From positions 196,501,273-196,565,272 of the forward strand of contig JAUPFV010000002.1 in the NCBI GenBank assembly GCA_036936605.1: a stretch of DNA of 64,000 nucleotides, read 5' to 3'. Each line of letters begins with the position of its first letter. The first letter of the stretch is position 1. The translations under genes and the position numbers were made by a program. The notes under the pieces are model-generated. The model worked only from the letters and a program-made list of their open reading frames with translations, ran no database searches and had not been told where the DNA came from. Shown here piece by piece: positions 21,575-32,396 of the stretch. Source of the DNA: Limnanthes douglasii subsp. nivea. Taxonomy: Eukaryota > Streptophyta > Magnoliopsida > Brassicales > Limnanthaceae.

Positions 21575-22692
21575 ATCATCTTAGTCTTCAATGAGAGAGT
21601 TGTCTGAGCTTCATTTTGAGGAACTTTTCCTTGATCACAGCTGTCTTCATCTTCCTTTGATTCATTTTTTCAAAGGATTTAGTTGGTATGGGTTTGAAAT
21701 AGGTATGGGCATTCGGTTCTTCGCTTCGGTTCGGTTCTTTTGGTTTTCGGTTCTTTCAGTTCTTTAAAACTAGTACTCATTTAAGAACTGATTAAATTCG
21801 GTTCGGTTCGATTCGATTCGGTTCTTGGTTCTTTCAGTTCTTTAAAACTAGTACCCATTTAGGAACTGATTAAAATTCAGTTCGGTTTGGTTCTTCTTGG
21901 TTCGGTTCGGTTACATTCGGGTTTCGGTTCTAAATGGTTGCTTTCTAACCAAATGGTTACTTTGTAACCACAAAAACTGTTTGGAACCGAACTCGAAAGG
22001 AACGAAATGGTTACTTTATAACCAAATGGTTACTTTCTAACCAAAAAAACCGTTTGGAACTGAATGCGAAAAGAACCAAATGGTTACTTTGTAGCCAAAA
22101 GAACCGTTTGGAACCGAACAGAAAACCATGGATATTTAAAGGTACTATTGCTTATTCGGTTCTTTATGGGTACTATTCGGTTCTCGATTCCGAACCGAAC
22201 CGAACCGAGAACCGTGGGTATTTAAGATAAGGAACCGTACGGGTATTTATAAGGAACCAGAACCGAATCGAATCCGTTATTTCAGTTCGGTTTGGTTCGG
22301 TTCTTCGGTTCCATACCCATACGCCCATGCCTAGTTTGAAAGCTTCGCCAGGGTATTTTTCTATGGGCATTGATTTTGAAAAGCATGTTAAATTTTCTTT
22401 TGGAAAAGCTGCATGAAATTTTAGAAGTAGAGTGACTGTTGTATGCTCTTCGACGTTTTTTACAACAGCAAGGTTATCTAGTCCGCATTGGGTTTTAGCG
22501 TTTTTTACAGCAAAAAGTTTTTCATCTTCGAATTTCGCCTTGTGTGATTTTATCTCTTAAACTATCTTTTTTTCTCTTCCTCGCTTTTATTAAGTGACTC
22601 TTCTAAAGAGGAGTATTTCCTTTGTTCTTCTCCCATTTATTTTGCATGCTTCGTTTTGAGATCATCCAGCTCACGTTGATGGGAGGAGTTCA
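21575..22692 (-). pseudogene. 3' end of gypsy antisense gene (copy 2), interrupted by a MITE and an assembly gap
   Basis: The minus strand from 22692 to 21575, leaving out the MITE at 21700-22333, aligns with the C-terminal part of the young antisense gene: Leu/Lys/Glu-rich coil, then a KFNML/HRKIPW stretch parallel to LNLTEFWKQVPEKDRP, then an acidic Ser-rich tail. The rest of the gene falls in the gap or is missing beyond it. Broken by the insertion and by stops. Confidence 0.55.
21700..22333. mobile_element. hAT-type MITE with exact 8-bp target duplication
   Basis: The ends are TAGGTATGGGC (21700) and GCCCATGCCTA (22333), imperfect inverted repeats that continue into GGTTCGGTTCGG-type and CCGAACCGAACC-type runs on the two sides. 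An exact GTTTGAAA duplication flanks it (21692-21699 and 22334-22341). 8-bp duplications and TAGGnnTGGGC ends rich in GGTTCGG are typical of plant hAT MITEs. The interior has repeated TTCTTTCAGTTCTTTAAAAC and AAATGGTTACTTTNTAACC words and no gene. Confidence 0.92.
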
Positions 22693-22792
22693 NNNNNNNN
22701 NNNNNNNNNNNNNNNNNNNNNNNNNNNNNNNNNNNNNNNNNNNNNNNNNNNNNNNNNNNNNNNNNNNNNNNNNNNNNNNNNNNNNNNNNNNN
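22693..22792. other. assembly gap (100 N)
   Basis: Exactly 100 N, a conventional scaffold gap of unknown true size, inside the antisense gene of gypsy copy 2. Confidence 0.99.
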
Positions 22793-24959
22793 TTATAGAA
22801 CTTCAACACACGACACTCATGGCCAAATACATACTCACGAATACACAATGCACACTTAGTAGTCAATAAACTCTAGACTTTTAGAAGGTAAAATAATGAA
22901 TTTTTTTAATAAAAAAAACTTCGTGAGTATAAACAGCTTCAAAATCATATTTGGAAGATTACTTGTCATCCATACTTGCTGGTTTTAATTATGAAAATCA
23001 CAATATGAACAAGAAGAACAATATAGAGAACCATCAAATTAGAGATCTTACAGCATCTTCATGACTTCAAAGTTCGAACCAAAACTTGTACCTGTAAAAA
23101 TCGATCTCCATGAGTAAACGCAAAGAGTAGGAAACAATTTAAGATTGGTTTAGTATTTAATTAAGGTTTTTTTTTTCAATTTTTTTATTTAATTCTATTT
23201 AATTACCACTAGTATATAAAAATAATTTGAATATACATGTATATTTTCTTTTATGTTATGGTTCCTTTCTTTTCATACTTATGTTGTATCTAAAAATTGT
23301 TGTTGAGTTTTATTTGATTTTGGTTGATTTAGATTTTAAATTGCTTTTTGATTTTATAAAGTTTAATATTACATGTTTATGACTATAATTTTGGTTGAAT
23401 TGAAAAAAATAAATTGTTATATGAAATAAGAGGAAGAGAAAAACAATGAAAAAAATATAAATTTAAAGTTAAATGAAAGATAAAATGGTAAAAACGCATT
23501 TTAAATTTTGGATTGAGGAAATAAAAATTATGGTGGAGGAAATAACCCTTCCCAATAATATTTTAGACGTAATATAACTAAGATTTAGTTAGATTTTATG
23601 TTTAATTTATATAAAAAAATGTTTTTGCCCAAATATGAATATTTAAATCTTGAATTCACATACTAAAACACCACGATCTCATAAAGTTGAATTTTGAATT
23701 CATGTACTAAAACACTAAGATTCGAGGATTTCGTCCAAAACTCACAACAAATCTTTACCAAAGAATTGTCTATAAATATAGCATGCATAGTTGATAATAA
23801 TTTATGTTTTAAAAAAAATAACTTATCTCTCAACAACTCTTTCTCTCTAGTCTTCGCCCACTAACTCACATCCTCTCTTTTCTGGACTATATTATCCTAT
23901 TTTTCTTATTTCTCTCAATAACTTCCTCTCTCACCTTCAACCACGTACCAATAATTATGCAATACTTAAGATGATATCCTTCATCAATTATAAAGTTTTG
24001 GCCAACTATTACACATACCGTCGTCAACTTTTTGGTAACCCTTTATTACATACTTTCGAGTGTTTCTCATCATTATGGCTACCTTATGATACTGAAATAT
24101 ATCTTTCCACAAAATACATCATCAATTTGGTATTTTTTTAATGAAAAATTGAGATATTTGTACATAAAGTTTTCAAAATTTTCTTCAAATCTTCTACCAT
24201 TTTCCCAAAAACCTAAAGAAATAATGTCACATTTCTGTAACATCTAAATGCCATGATGGAGATCAACTTGTCTCAAATAAGGATGATCCATAAATTGGTA
24301 GTAGATATCAGTTCATCACGCTGACATAATCTATATTATGTCATTCGTTACCCCGAAAAGGTCAACAACTTTGAATGATGAGATGATAACACTTCGTTCA
24401 CGCTCAAGAACCACTAACAGAATATTTTGAGGAACAAACACATCATTTACCGCTCTCTGCATTAAATTAAAAATGACTCAAGGTATGAGTATGATCATGA
24501 TTCGTCTAACAAATTTAAATAGCATTGCTCTTGCGGTGATCGTTCTCGGTATGATATGAGGTCTAGGATACCGCCCTCACTCATCGTGACATGAGGAATA
24601 CAATAACCTTAATTATCCCAATATTCTACCAAATGATTCAGATGAGGCATACAAATCATCATTCGGCTCTACATATGAACCAAGTAAATCATCATAAACA
24701 TCTAACCGTTATACCAAATAGTAAACAAAGTATTTCGTCTACAGGTCCAACACCACCACTATTCTTTTAAGGTTATCAGCCCACAACTCAATGATTTTTT
24801 TTCCTTATCTCGGCCCAACCCTGTCCCGACTAGCTATCTCAAATAGAGCATCATTTCCATTGGAGTAACATGTCATACCTTTCATGTACCTATCAATGTT
24901 AAGTCGAGATTCAAATTGGCTTCTTATCTTCTGGCTCTATAGATGTTGTATATAGACTT
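22793..24959. other. AT-rich DNA, nothing firmly recognised
   Basis: No clear gene or element. The last part (from about 24250) may be the decayed leader or 5' gag region of the gypsy remnant that follows, but no motif supports this. Confidence 0.4.
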
Positions 24960-25340
24960 GTCGTCAAATTTCAACCAATACAAAATGAACAAGTATGAAT
25001 GTACATGAGACCCATAATACCATATTGAAAAGTTCAACATTGAAATTCTTGGCTTTAAGGGAGATTACATGCTCATTTTCCAAGCGTTCCCCATGAATTT
25101 CTCAGGAAATGCTCTAACATATTTCAATCAACTTCCACCTAAGAACATACGAACTTTCAGCATATTGTAGGCTACATTCAAAAACTAATTGATCTGCTCT
25201 AAGAGCTTTCAAAGAAAATAATTACTAGAGCATTTACTTCAAGCATCAACCCAAAGAGACTCTTGGGCAGTACATTCAGCGGTTCGTCCAAACTAAGACT
25301 AATCTAGAAAATTACCAAAATCTTGTAGTATTTATAGCTT
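24960..25340 (+). pseudogene. gypsy gag remnant of a second lineage
   Basis: Translation across frames gives FNQYKMNKYECT, then HIEKFNIEILGFKGDYMLIF and QAFPMNFSGNALTYFNQLPP, the retrotransposon gag signature. It matches the minus-strand gag at 50748-50981 (YQYKMNKYDKSKDHNHHIGK) better than the Tat-type gag at 26546. Several stops are present. The downstream part (25341-25769) has further non-coding sequence up to the insertion point of the young element. Confidence 0.65.
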
Positions 25341-25769
25341 ACAGACAAAGGATATTGTTAGGAATTTTGGAAAAAAACATCATGAAAAAATCCCTTAAGC
25401 TTAGGGGGTCTGCTGGCTCAAATTGATAATCATCAAGATGGACAAAACTATGTAAGTAAGTCACTTGTGGCAGAACCAGATTGATGAGGGCAAGATGGTG
25501 GAATTTATAAAGGAAAAAATAAAGAGCCAAGCTAAGACAAGCTGCGGCCGACCCATAATAGATAACAATGCAGTTACAATAGCAAGTGACCGTGGTTGCC
25601 AAACCTCTGAGAGCCTTATAGTACTTAGATCCGGACTTGAAATTGTATGTCTTGCTTATAATAGTAGAAGGTGACACAATATCAAATATTCCTAAATCTT
25701 GCAAGAAAATGAATATACATGACTTATATATAAAACACTAAGGTCAAACCTCGATACACTTTTATAGTT

Positions 25770-25774
25770 ATCCA
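25770..25774. repeat. target site duplication ATCCA (left)
   Basis: Matches ATCCA at 36053-36057 immediately after the 3' LTR. Confidence 0.9.
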
Positions 25775-26066
25775 TGATAAGGAAATATATCCTTTAAGGA
25801 CCTAAATGTAATTAATAAGGACTTAATTGATAAGTTCTATTAATATAGAGTAAAATTAGGCCTTATAAGAAATATAGGGGCTGAATTGTAAATATTCCTC
25901 TATGTAACCGTTTTTCTAACTAACTTTCTCAGCCTATTTAAAGAGGCTGAAGAGGTTATTGACACCTATGAAATAATCAGAAGCGAAATATTACTTTCAC
26001 TACCTAAAATTCTCTCTGTGGATACTTGTGTTCTTTACTTTCTCAAATCAACTTTTATTCTTACCA
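25775..26066 (+). repeat. 5' LTR
   Basis: TG...CA ends and 292 bp, the same length as the 3' LTR. A TATTTAAA box at 25935-25942 is a good candidate for the promoter driving the genomic RNA. Confidence 0.95.
25935..25942 (+). promoter_or_regulatory. TATA-like box of the 5' LTR
   Basis: TATTTAAA about 130 bases before the LTR end, kept in the 3' LTR at 35921-35928. Confidence 0.55.
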
Positions 26067-26069
26067 AAT

Positions 26070-26087
26070 TGGCGCTAGAAGGAGGGG
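26070..26087 (+). promoter_or_regulatory. primer-binding site, asparagine tRNA
   Basis: TGGCGCTAGAAGGAGGGG begins three bases after the LTR. From memory of the plant tRNA-Asn(GUU) 3' end (CCCCTCCTTCTAGCG plus CCA), complementarity is perfect over all 18 bases. Confidence 0.85.
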
Positions 26088-26209
26088 ACGAAGATACCTT
26101 GATCGATAGATCAAAAATCGAGTCTCGAGTTTTTTCGTTTTCTGAAGCTTTTCGTTCGAGTTTCTTTTCGTTTTCTGGAATATTTTGTTTAGTTTTTCGC
26201 TGATCGGAG

Positions 26210-27349
26210 ATGAATTCAGAAGAAGGTGACAATCCGTCTGTTCAGAAGGCTATGGAAACATTGAAATCTGATCTGCAAGAGGCAGGTAAGTCAATTCCAA
26301 CTCAATCAAACCAATTTGATTTCGAAGGTAAAATGAATGAGATGATAAGAAAGGTGGCAGAGCTTGATGAATTGGTTAAAAAGAAGGAAAATAATAATGG
26401 CGCTAGAATTAGATCTAGAATAGCAAGAGGCGATCAAGATGATCAGTCGGATCCGTCGAATGACGACGGCGACGATCGATACGAATAGCGTAAAACACAT
26501 TTTGAACGAAAAAAAGAGTATAGTGGAATAAAAAGAAAAGAAAAATTGCAGAAGCGACATTATGTGGACTCTAGTGATGAAGAGGATTTCGAAAATTCGG
26601 AGTCAGATGAAACACCGAGGTACGAACATTCTCGAGGCCATTCAAGAGGAGGAGGATATGAACTCCGGCCAGCTAAGGAGTATAAGCAAGGAAAGCAAAA
26701 GAAGGAAAGGCGAGTATATTCACCTCGGAAATATTCGCCTCGGAAATATTCGCCTCAAAAATATGAAGGTGAGTCAAGTTTATATGCTACTGTGGGAATG
26801 AGAAACGAAGACCAATATGTTCAAGGAGTTGACTGGAGGGACTCACCGTTGATCAGGGAGATTAGATCTGTGCCGCTTCCGAGGCGGTTTGACATTTCCA
26901 AAATTGACAAGTTTGATGGAACTCAAGATCCCGATGATCATATAGAACAATTCAAAAACTATATGACTAATTTCGAAGACGACGATAAATTGGTGTGTAG
27001 AGCATTCTCTCAGACATTCAAGGGAACTGCACTCAAATGGTACAACAAGATTCCTAAGGAGTCAATTGCAAATTTTAGAGGCTTTTACACAGCTTTTCGA
27101 AGACAGTTTGTGGGAAGCAAAGAAATGAGAGCTAATGGGGATACGATAATACAATGCAAGCAAGCTGTGGGAGAAAAGTTAAAGGATTATACCAAAAGAT
27201 TTGTGACAACAAAAGCTGGACTAGATGATTGTGAAGAGGCGGTGGCTATGGCAGCGTTCAGACAAGGACTGTTGCCAGGAGATTTAGCAGATGAGACTAC
27301 GAGGCGTAGGGCATTAACATTTGGAGCTCTCATCGCGCCCGAGGGCTAA
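26210..27349 (+). pseudogene. gag, N-terminal and capsid region, one internal stop
   Basis: Gag forms the virus-like particle that packages element RNA. The ATG at 26210 opens MNSEEGDNPSVQKAMETLK with a short acidic/coiled region. A TAG at 26486 interrupts the frame, which then continues unbroken to 27349. An Arg/Ser/Tyr-rich stretch includes PRKYSPRKYSPQKY (three SPRKY-like repeats near 26720-26765). The gag domain follows (FDGTQDPDDHIEQFKNYMTN, CRAFSQTFKGTALKWYNKIP) through FRQGLLPGDLADETTRRRAL. At about 27336 the frame is lost: coding continues in the next frame, and compared with copy 2 a segment after GALIA (VEEHIKVEE-like) is missing. So a small deletion, not programmed frameshifting, probably explains the break. 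Confidence 0.85.
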
Positions 27350-28535
27350 CCAAAATATTTTTAATCGAGGGGGTTCTTCGAGCTCGTACCAAGGGGGTTA
27401 TAATCAGCACAATTCTAATAATCAACAACAGTTCAGATCCAGATCGAATGTGTGGGTAAGACCAGAATATTATGCGGATTTGACTGAAAGTGTGGCTTCG
27501 ATATATGAGAAAACCAGGGGAACAGTAAATTTCAGAAAGCCACCAGCGATTAATAGGCCAAGAGAGGAACGCAATAACAAGTTCTGCAGGTATCATGATG
27601 ATGTTGGGCATGATACAAATGATTGTATTGATTTGAAGAAGGAGATGCAGATTCTGATAGAAAATGGAAAGTTGTTGGAGTATGTAAAAAAGAATGCTAA
27701 AACTGTAACTCAGAAAAGTGGTAATCCTAATTCTAAACAGGAAACTGCACTGATGATTTTAGATGCTGCAGGTGATGAGTTTGATGTGGCTTCGGAATAT
27801 GTTGACCCAGACCCTAGCCGATTATTGTTGATGTCAGTGGATGAGCTGATGCGTCAGGGACGTGTTCGAGATTTGTGTGCCTTCTTTGAGTCACTGACAA
27901 TATTTGGGGGAGATTCAATGACTAACAACACTAATAATTCGAGGAAGAGACATATAGTGAATTTAACGCGTCAAATTGAGGGAGGAGCATCAGCGCACCT
28001 AAGAAACAAGAAGGATGTCCCCTTTATAATTTTCGATGGGGATGACTTGAGAGGAATTACTGGGCCACATGAAGATGCAGTGGTCATAGGAGCAGAAGTA
28101 TGTGGGGTGGAGATTCGACGAGTGTTAATTGATACCGGGAGCTCTGCTAATGTGTTGTTCAAGTCAACATATGATAGATTAACCGCTCCGCCTCGAATAG
28201 AAAGGTCAGAGAGAACTATCATTGGGTTTACTGGCGCAACAGCAAATGTGATAGGGGAGTTCGAAGGTGAGATTTCTTTGGGAAAGGGGCCTTTCAAAAA
28301 GAAAGTACAAGTACTTTTTATGGTGGTAGATTGTCCATCGAGCTACAACGCTATTTTTGGAAGGTCGTGGCTGGCTAAAATGTATGCTATAGTCTCTACG
28401 GTTCATCAATGTTTGAAGTATGTGATCGAGGATCGAGTTGGCGTAGTTCGAAGTGATCAAAAGGTGGCAAGAGAGTGTTACGCTGCTGCGTTTAGACTAC
28501 GTGGCAAAAGTACTGATGATCCGATGGAGAATTAG
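27350..28535 (+). pseudogene. gag C-terminus (zinc knuckle) and aspartic protease
   Basis: In frame 3 (open from about 27321). A Gln/Asn/Ser-rich linker precedes the knuckle CRYHDDVGHDTNDC (27585-27626), a C-x2-H-x4-H-x4-C variant usual in Tat-type gag. Protease follows, with the flap-side start PFIIFDGDDLRGITGPHED, the active site LIDTGSSANVLF (DTGSS at 28131-28145) and the YNAIFGRSWLAKM motif near the end. A TAG at 28533 ends the frame, but the same frame reopens at once and leads into RT. The retroviral-type protease would act as a dimer to cut the polyprotein. All visible protease residues are intact. Confidence 0.85.
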
Positions 28536-30356
28536 CAGTTTGGGGGGTTGTCTTCTGGTGGTACAGATGAGGGAATTGATGATCCCAGGTCAACCCCGAG
28601 TTCTGTGGTGGTCAGTGAAGAAATAGAAGAATATGTTTTCAATAATGGCAGGGTACTTCGAATTGGGACTTTGTTGTCTTTATCAATGCGAGAAAAATTG
28701 TTGAATTTTTTTTCTGAGAATTTGGATGTATTTGCTTGGAGGTCCGAGGATGTAGTGGGGGTCCCAAGTGATATCATATGTCATAGCTTGGCAGTGGATC
28801 CGAAGATCAAGCCGATAATTCAAAAAAGAAGAGCTTTTTCGTTGGAGAAATCCGAGGCCATAGTTGCTGAGGTAGATCGATTGTATAAGATGGGGCATAT
28901 CAGGTAGTCCAATTATCCGAGGTGGACGGCTAATCCTGTGGTGGTGAAAAAGAAGAGCGGAAAATGGAGAATGTGTGTAGACTTCACAGATTTAAATAGA
29001 GCCTGCCCAAAAGATCCTTTTCCAGTGCCTCGAATTGACCAGTTAGTGGATTCTACATCTGGAAATAAAATCTTGACATTTATGGATGCATTTTCAGGGT
29101 ATAATCAGATTCGAATGAATCCAGAGGATGAAGAAAGCACAACTTTTATCACCGATCGAGGTTTACACTGTTATAGAGTGATGCCGTTTGGATTAAAAAA
29201 TGCTGGGTCTACATATCAGCGGCTGATGAATAAGGCGTTTGCTTCACAGATAGGGAGGAATATCGAAGTGTACATCGATGATATGCTTGTTAAGAGCAAA
29301 AGTGATGATGAACACATTGATGATTTGGAAGAGACGTTTTTGAATCTCAGAGCCATACAATTGAAGTTGAACTCAGAAAAATGTACATTTGGAGTCCGAT
29401 CTGGTAAGTTTCTGGGGTACGTGATTAGTGAAAGAGGAATCGAAGTGGACCCAGAACAGTTGAAGGCTCTGATATCAATGTCTTCACCTCGGAATATCAA
29501 AGAAGTGCAAATGTTAACGGGCAGGTTAGCAGCTTTGAACAGATTCATTTCTCGTTTTTCAGATAAGTGCTTGCCTTTTTTCCAGGTGCTGCGTCGACCA
29601 AATAATTTTGAGTGGACTTCGGATTGTGAAGAAGCTTTTGTGAAGATCAAAAATCTTTTGTCCACTCCTGAAATATTATCAAAGCCTCGAAAGGGTGAGC
29701 AATTATTTTTGTATATAGCAGTATCGGATTATACAGTGAGTGCGGTTCTGGTTAGTGAAGATACGAGGGTTTCGAAGCCTGTCTATTATGTCAGTAAAAG
29801 TTTGGTTGATGCTGAGAAACGTTATTTGAAGCTCGAAAAATTGGCACTGTGTATAGTAGTAGTAGCGAGAAAAATGCGTCCTTACTTCCAGGCACATACG
29901 ATTGTGGTTCGAACTTCATATCCATTGAAAAATGTGTTGCAAAAGCCAGATATTTCAGGAACGATGACTAAGTGGTCTGTAGAACTAGGAGATTTCGATG
30001 TGTTATTCTCTCCTAGAACAGCTATCAAAGCTCAAACCTTAGCAGATTTCTTGGTTGAGTTCCATTCGAGTAGACCCGAAGAGAAAGATGGTGAAAAAGT
30101 GAACACGAATCCGACGTGGACGATACGAACTGATGGGGGATCCAGTAATAAAGGGTCGAGTGCAGGAGTTGAATTGGTGGCACCAACAGGGGAGTTTATG
30201 TTTCAAGCTATAAAATTTGGATTTCATGCTTCGAATAATGAAGCTGAATATGAAGCCATGCTAGCAGGGTTGCGGTTAGCAAAGATTTGTGGAGCAATAT
30301 TCGTGCGCTTAGAAACAGATTCGCAGTTGGTAGTTAACCATGTTAAAGGGGTGTGA
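28536..30356 (+). pseudogene. reverse transcriptase, RNase H and start of second RNase H
   Basis: Same frame as the protease. The pre-RT segment ends ...LYKMGHIR and TAG (28905-28907), where related copies read GHIRE. RT continues: KWRMCVDFTDLNRACPKDPF, FMDAFSGYNQI, VMPFGLKNAGSTYQRLMNKA and the catalytic VYIDDMLVKS (YIDD at 29271-29282). The connection and first RNase H follow (YYVSKSLVDAEKRYLKLEKL), then KWSVELGDFDVLFSPRT. A second RNase H starts WTIRTDGGSSNKGSSAGVEL, with acidic residues in TDG (30132), EAEYEAM (about 30250) and TDSQLV (30318). The frame stops at TGA 30354 inside this domain. Two RNase H domains are a known Tat trait. Apart from the two stops the enzyme looks complete. Confidence 0.9.
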
Positions 30357-31841
30357 GAAGCTAAAAAGGATCGTTTGGTTTTGTATTTGCAAGAGCTACG
30401 AGGTATGATGGCACCATTTGAAAATGTCGAGGTGGAGCATATTCGAAGAGGTAACAACACAAGGGCTGATTCTTTAGCAACAATGGCTTACTCTGAAGAA
30501 TATCCATGGATTGTAACACAACCATTGCCCTCGATTATATCAAGTTCTGAGCAATGTGAATTTGTTGAGGAGGTAGTACATGATCCGAAGCTCGTTCGAG
30601 GTGATTGGAGGATTGATTTGTTAAACTTTATTTCGAAGGGAATACTACCTCTTGATAAACATTTGCTCAAGAAAATAAAGTATAAAGCTCTTGGTTATGT
30701 GGTATTAGATGGGGTATTGTACAAGAGATCTGCGTCGAAACCTTTGTTACGGTGTTTGAGTAAGCAAGATTCTCAAAACATTCTATCTGAATTACATGAT
30801 GGAGATGGATCAGCTCATTGTGGATTCAAAGCTTTAACGCGTAGGGTATTGTTGGCAGGATATTACTGGCCTACGATATTGCAGGATGCCAAGTTATTAG
30901 TTCGAAGCTGTGATACTTGTCAGAGGTATGCAAATTTAATACATAAACCAGCAGTACCCCTAATGACAATATCAGAGGCGGTTCCTTTCGATAGGTGGGG
31001 AATTGATTTAGTAGGAGCATTACCTATGGCTTTAGGTGGAAGGCAGATGATTATTGTTGCGGTTGATTATTTTTTGAAGTGGGCAGAAGCAGAACCTTTA
31101 GCTGGGACAAAATCTAAGGATGTAATCAAGTTTATTCAAAGTAACATCTGCTACCGTTTTGGAGTTCCTCGAAAAATAACAACGGACAATGGTCCCCAAT
31201 TTAATAACAAGGAAATGGATTCTTTTTGCTCTTCGAAAGGAATACAATAATGCTTTTCTACTCCTTTCCACCCCCAAGAAAATGGGCAGGTAGAAGTTAC
31301 AAATAGATCTATTTTGGAGGGTTTAAAGAAAAATTTGGCAGGAGCAGCAGGGAAATCGCCAAATTATCTTCAAGAAGTGTTGTGGGCATATCGAACAACC
31401 CTTAGAGAGGCCACAAAGGAGACTCCTTTCTCTTTGGTGTATGGAATGGACGCTGTGTGCCCTGCTGAATCTACATTGCCTTCCTACAGGTTATTACGAT
31501 ATTCCGACGTGGATAATGATGAAGCTAGAAGGGTTGAGCTTGATTTGTTAGAGGAAAAAAGGGTCAAAGCGCATTTAAATGTGGTTCATTATCAAACCTT
31601 AATGAGAAGCAGATACGATGCTAAAGTTAAGAAGAGAGAATTCAAAGTTGGCGATCGGGTGTTGCGAAAAGTATTTCTTCATACTAAGGACAAGCACCTC
31701 GGAAAATTGGCTCCGAATTGGGAGGGTCCTTATGAAGTCAAAATGAAGGTCAAGCCAGGTTCCTACAGGTTGTCTGATCGCGAGGGGAGGATGCTCAAGC
31801 ACCCTTGGAATATAGAGCATTTGAAATTATACTGTGAGTAA
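30357..31841 (+). pseudogene. end of second RNase H and integrase, one stop inside the core
   Basis: Same frame again. The tail of the second RNase H is KKDRLVLYLQELRGMMAPF, then VEHIRRGNNTRADSLATM. Integrase then has the zinc-binding domain (LHDGDGSAHCGFKALTR ... AGYYWPTILQDAKLLVRSCD ... CQR) and the catalytic core with Asp in WGIDLVG (31005), Asp in TTDNGPQF (31185) and Glu in GQVEVTNRS (31293). TAA at 31248-31250 lies between the second Asp and the Glu, so no full core is made without readthrough. The C-terminal part (KVGDRVLRKVFLHTKDK, then LAPNWEGPYEV) ends HLKLYCE with the stop at 31839. There is no chromodomain. Confidence 0.9.
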
Positions 31842-32071
31842 AATCGAACTTCGAATTTTTGTAAAACAGACATACTATTTCCTTATCTGTTGGCCCAGAA
31901 AGGTTTTAACGAGGTGTCTGGTTAATATTGAATTTTTTAATAAAATTTCTTTTGGCCATTGGTTGTTCAGTATGATGAGTGATTTATTATTTTGGTGACT
32001 TGGCAAAGACTGATCATCTTTGAAAGTTGACCAAGAGTAATTTTCCGAAGCAATAGCTTTGAAGAAACAAC
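31842..32071. other. spacer after pol, non-coding
   Basis: Convergent spacer between the sense pol stop and the tandem array; no gene. It probably holds the 3' end of the antisense transcript. Confidence 0.5.
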
Positions 32072-32275
32072 CAAATTTTCGAGGTGCCACGTCTTATGAG
32101 TGCATCTAATTTTCGAGGTGCCACGTCTTATGAGTGCATCTAATTTTCGAGGTGCCACGTCTTATGAGTGCATCTAATTTTCGAGGTGCCACGTCTTATG
32201 AGTGCATCTAATTTTCGAGGTGCCACGCTTTATAAGTGCATCTAATTTTTGAGATGGAATACTTTATAAGTGCAC
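32072..32275 (+). repeat. 34-bp tandem repeat in the convergent spacer
   Basis: Six units starting at 32072, 32106, 32140, 32174, 32208 and 32242. The first half of the unit is CTAATTTTCGAGGTGCCACG and the second is TCTTATGAGTGCAT. Units 2-4 are identical to each other; units 5 and 6 are diverged. No spacers lie between units, so this is not CRISPR-like. Confidence 0.95.
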
Positions 32276-32396
32276 CAGAGATTTGAAATATTAAGAAAGT
32301 TGCTTGTCTCATTGGATAAATGTGAGGCTTAAAAAAAAGGACAAACTACTTAATTAAAACACACAAAAAACAAACATGACGTATGTAAACTATTGA

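Larger units (their letters stand above)
15232..22692 (+). mobile_element. Tat-type Ty3/gypsy element, copy 2, decayed
   Basis: In order: putative LTR, PBS, gag, protease, reverse transcriptase, RNase H, integrase, a tandem-repeat spacer and the 3' end of an antisense gene, then an assembly gap. The layout equals that of the young element at 25775-36052, and the protein sequences are clearly related throughout. Every domain has stops or frameshifts. A 3' LTR was not found; it may lie in the gap or be lost. The element sits in copia remnant B and is itself host to a hAT MITE. Confidence 0.8.

Noticed and set aside
25339..25704. Open frame of 121 codons on the minus strand beside the young element
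   Set aside because: No recognisable domain, hydrophobic and low-complexity look, and it lies opposite gypsy gag downstream DNA; most likely chance.
27971..28297. Minus-strand frame inside the protease region
   Set aside because: Shadow of the sense gag/protease frame; no conservation expected and no domain recognised.
32072..32275. CRISPR-like regular repeats
   Set aside because: Units are directly adjacent with no spacers, and this is a plant nuclear retrotransposon spacer.
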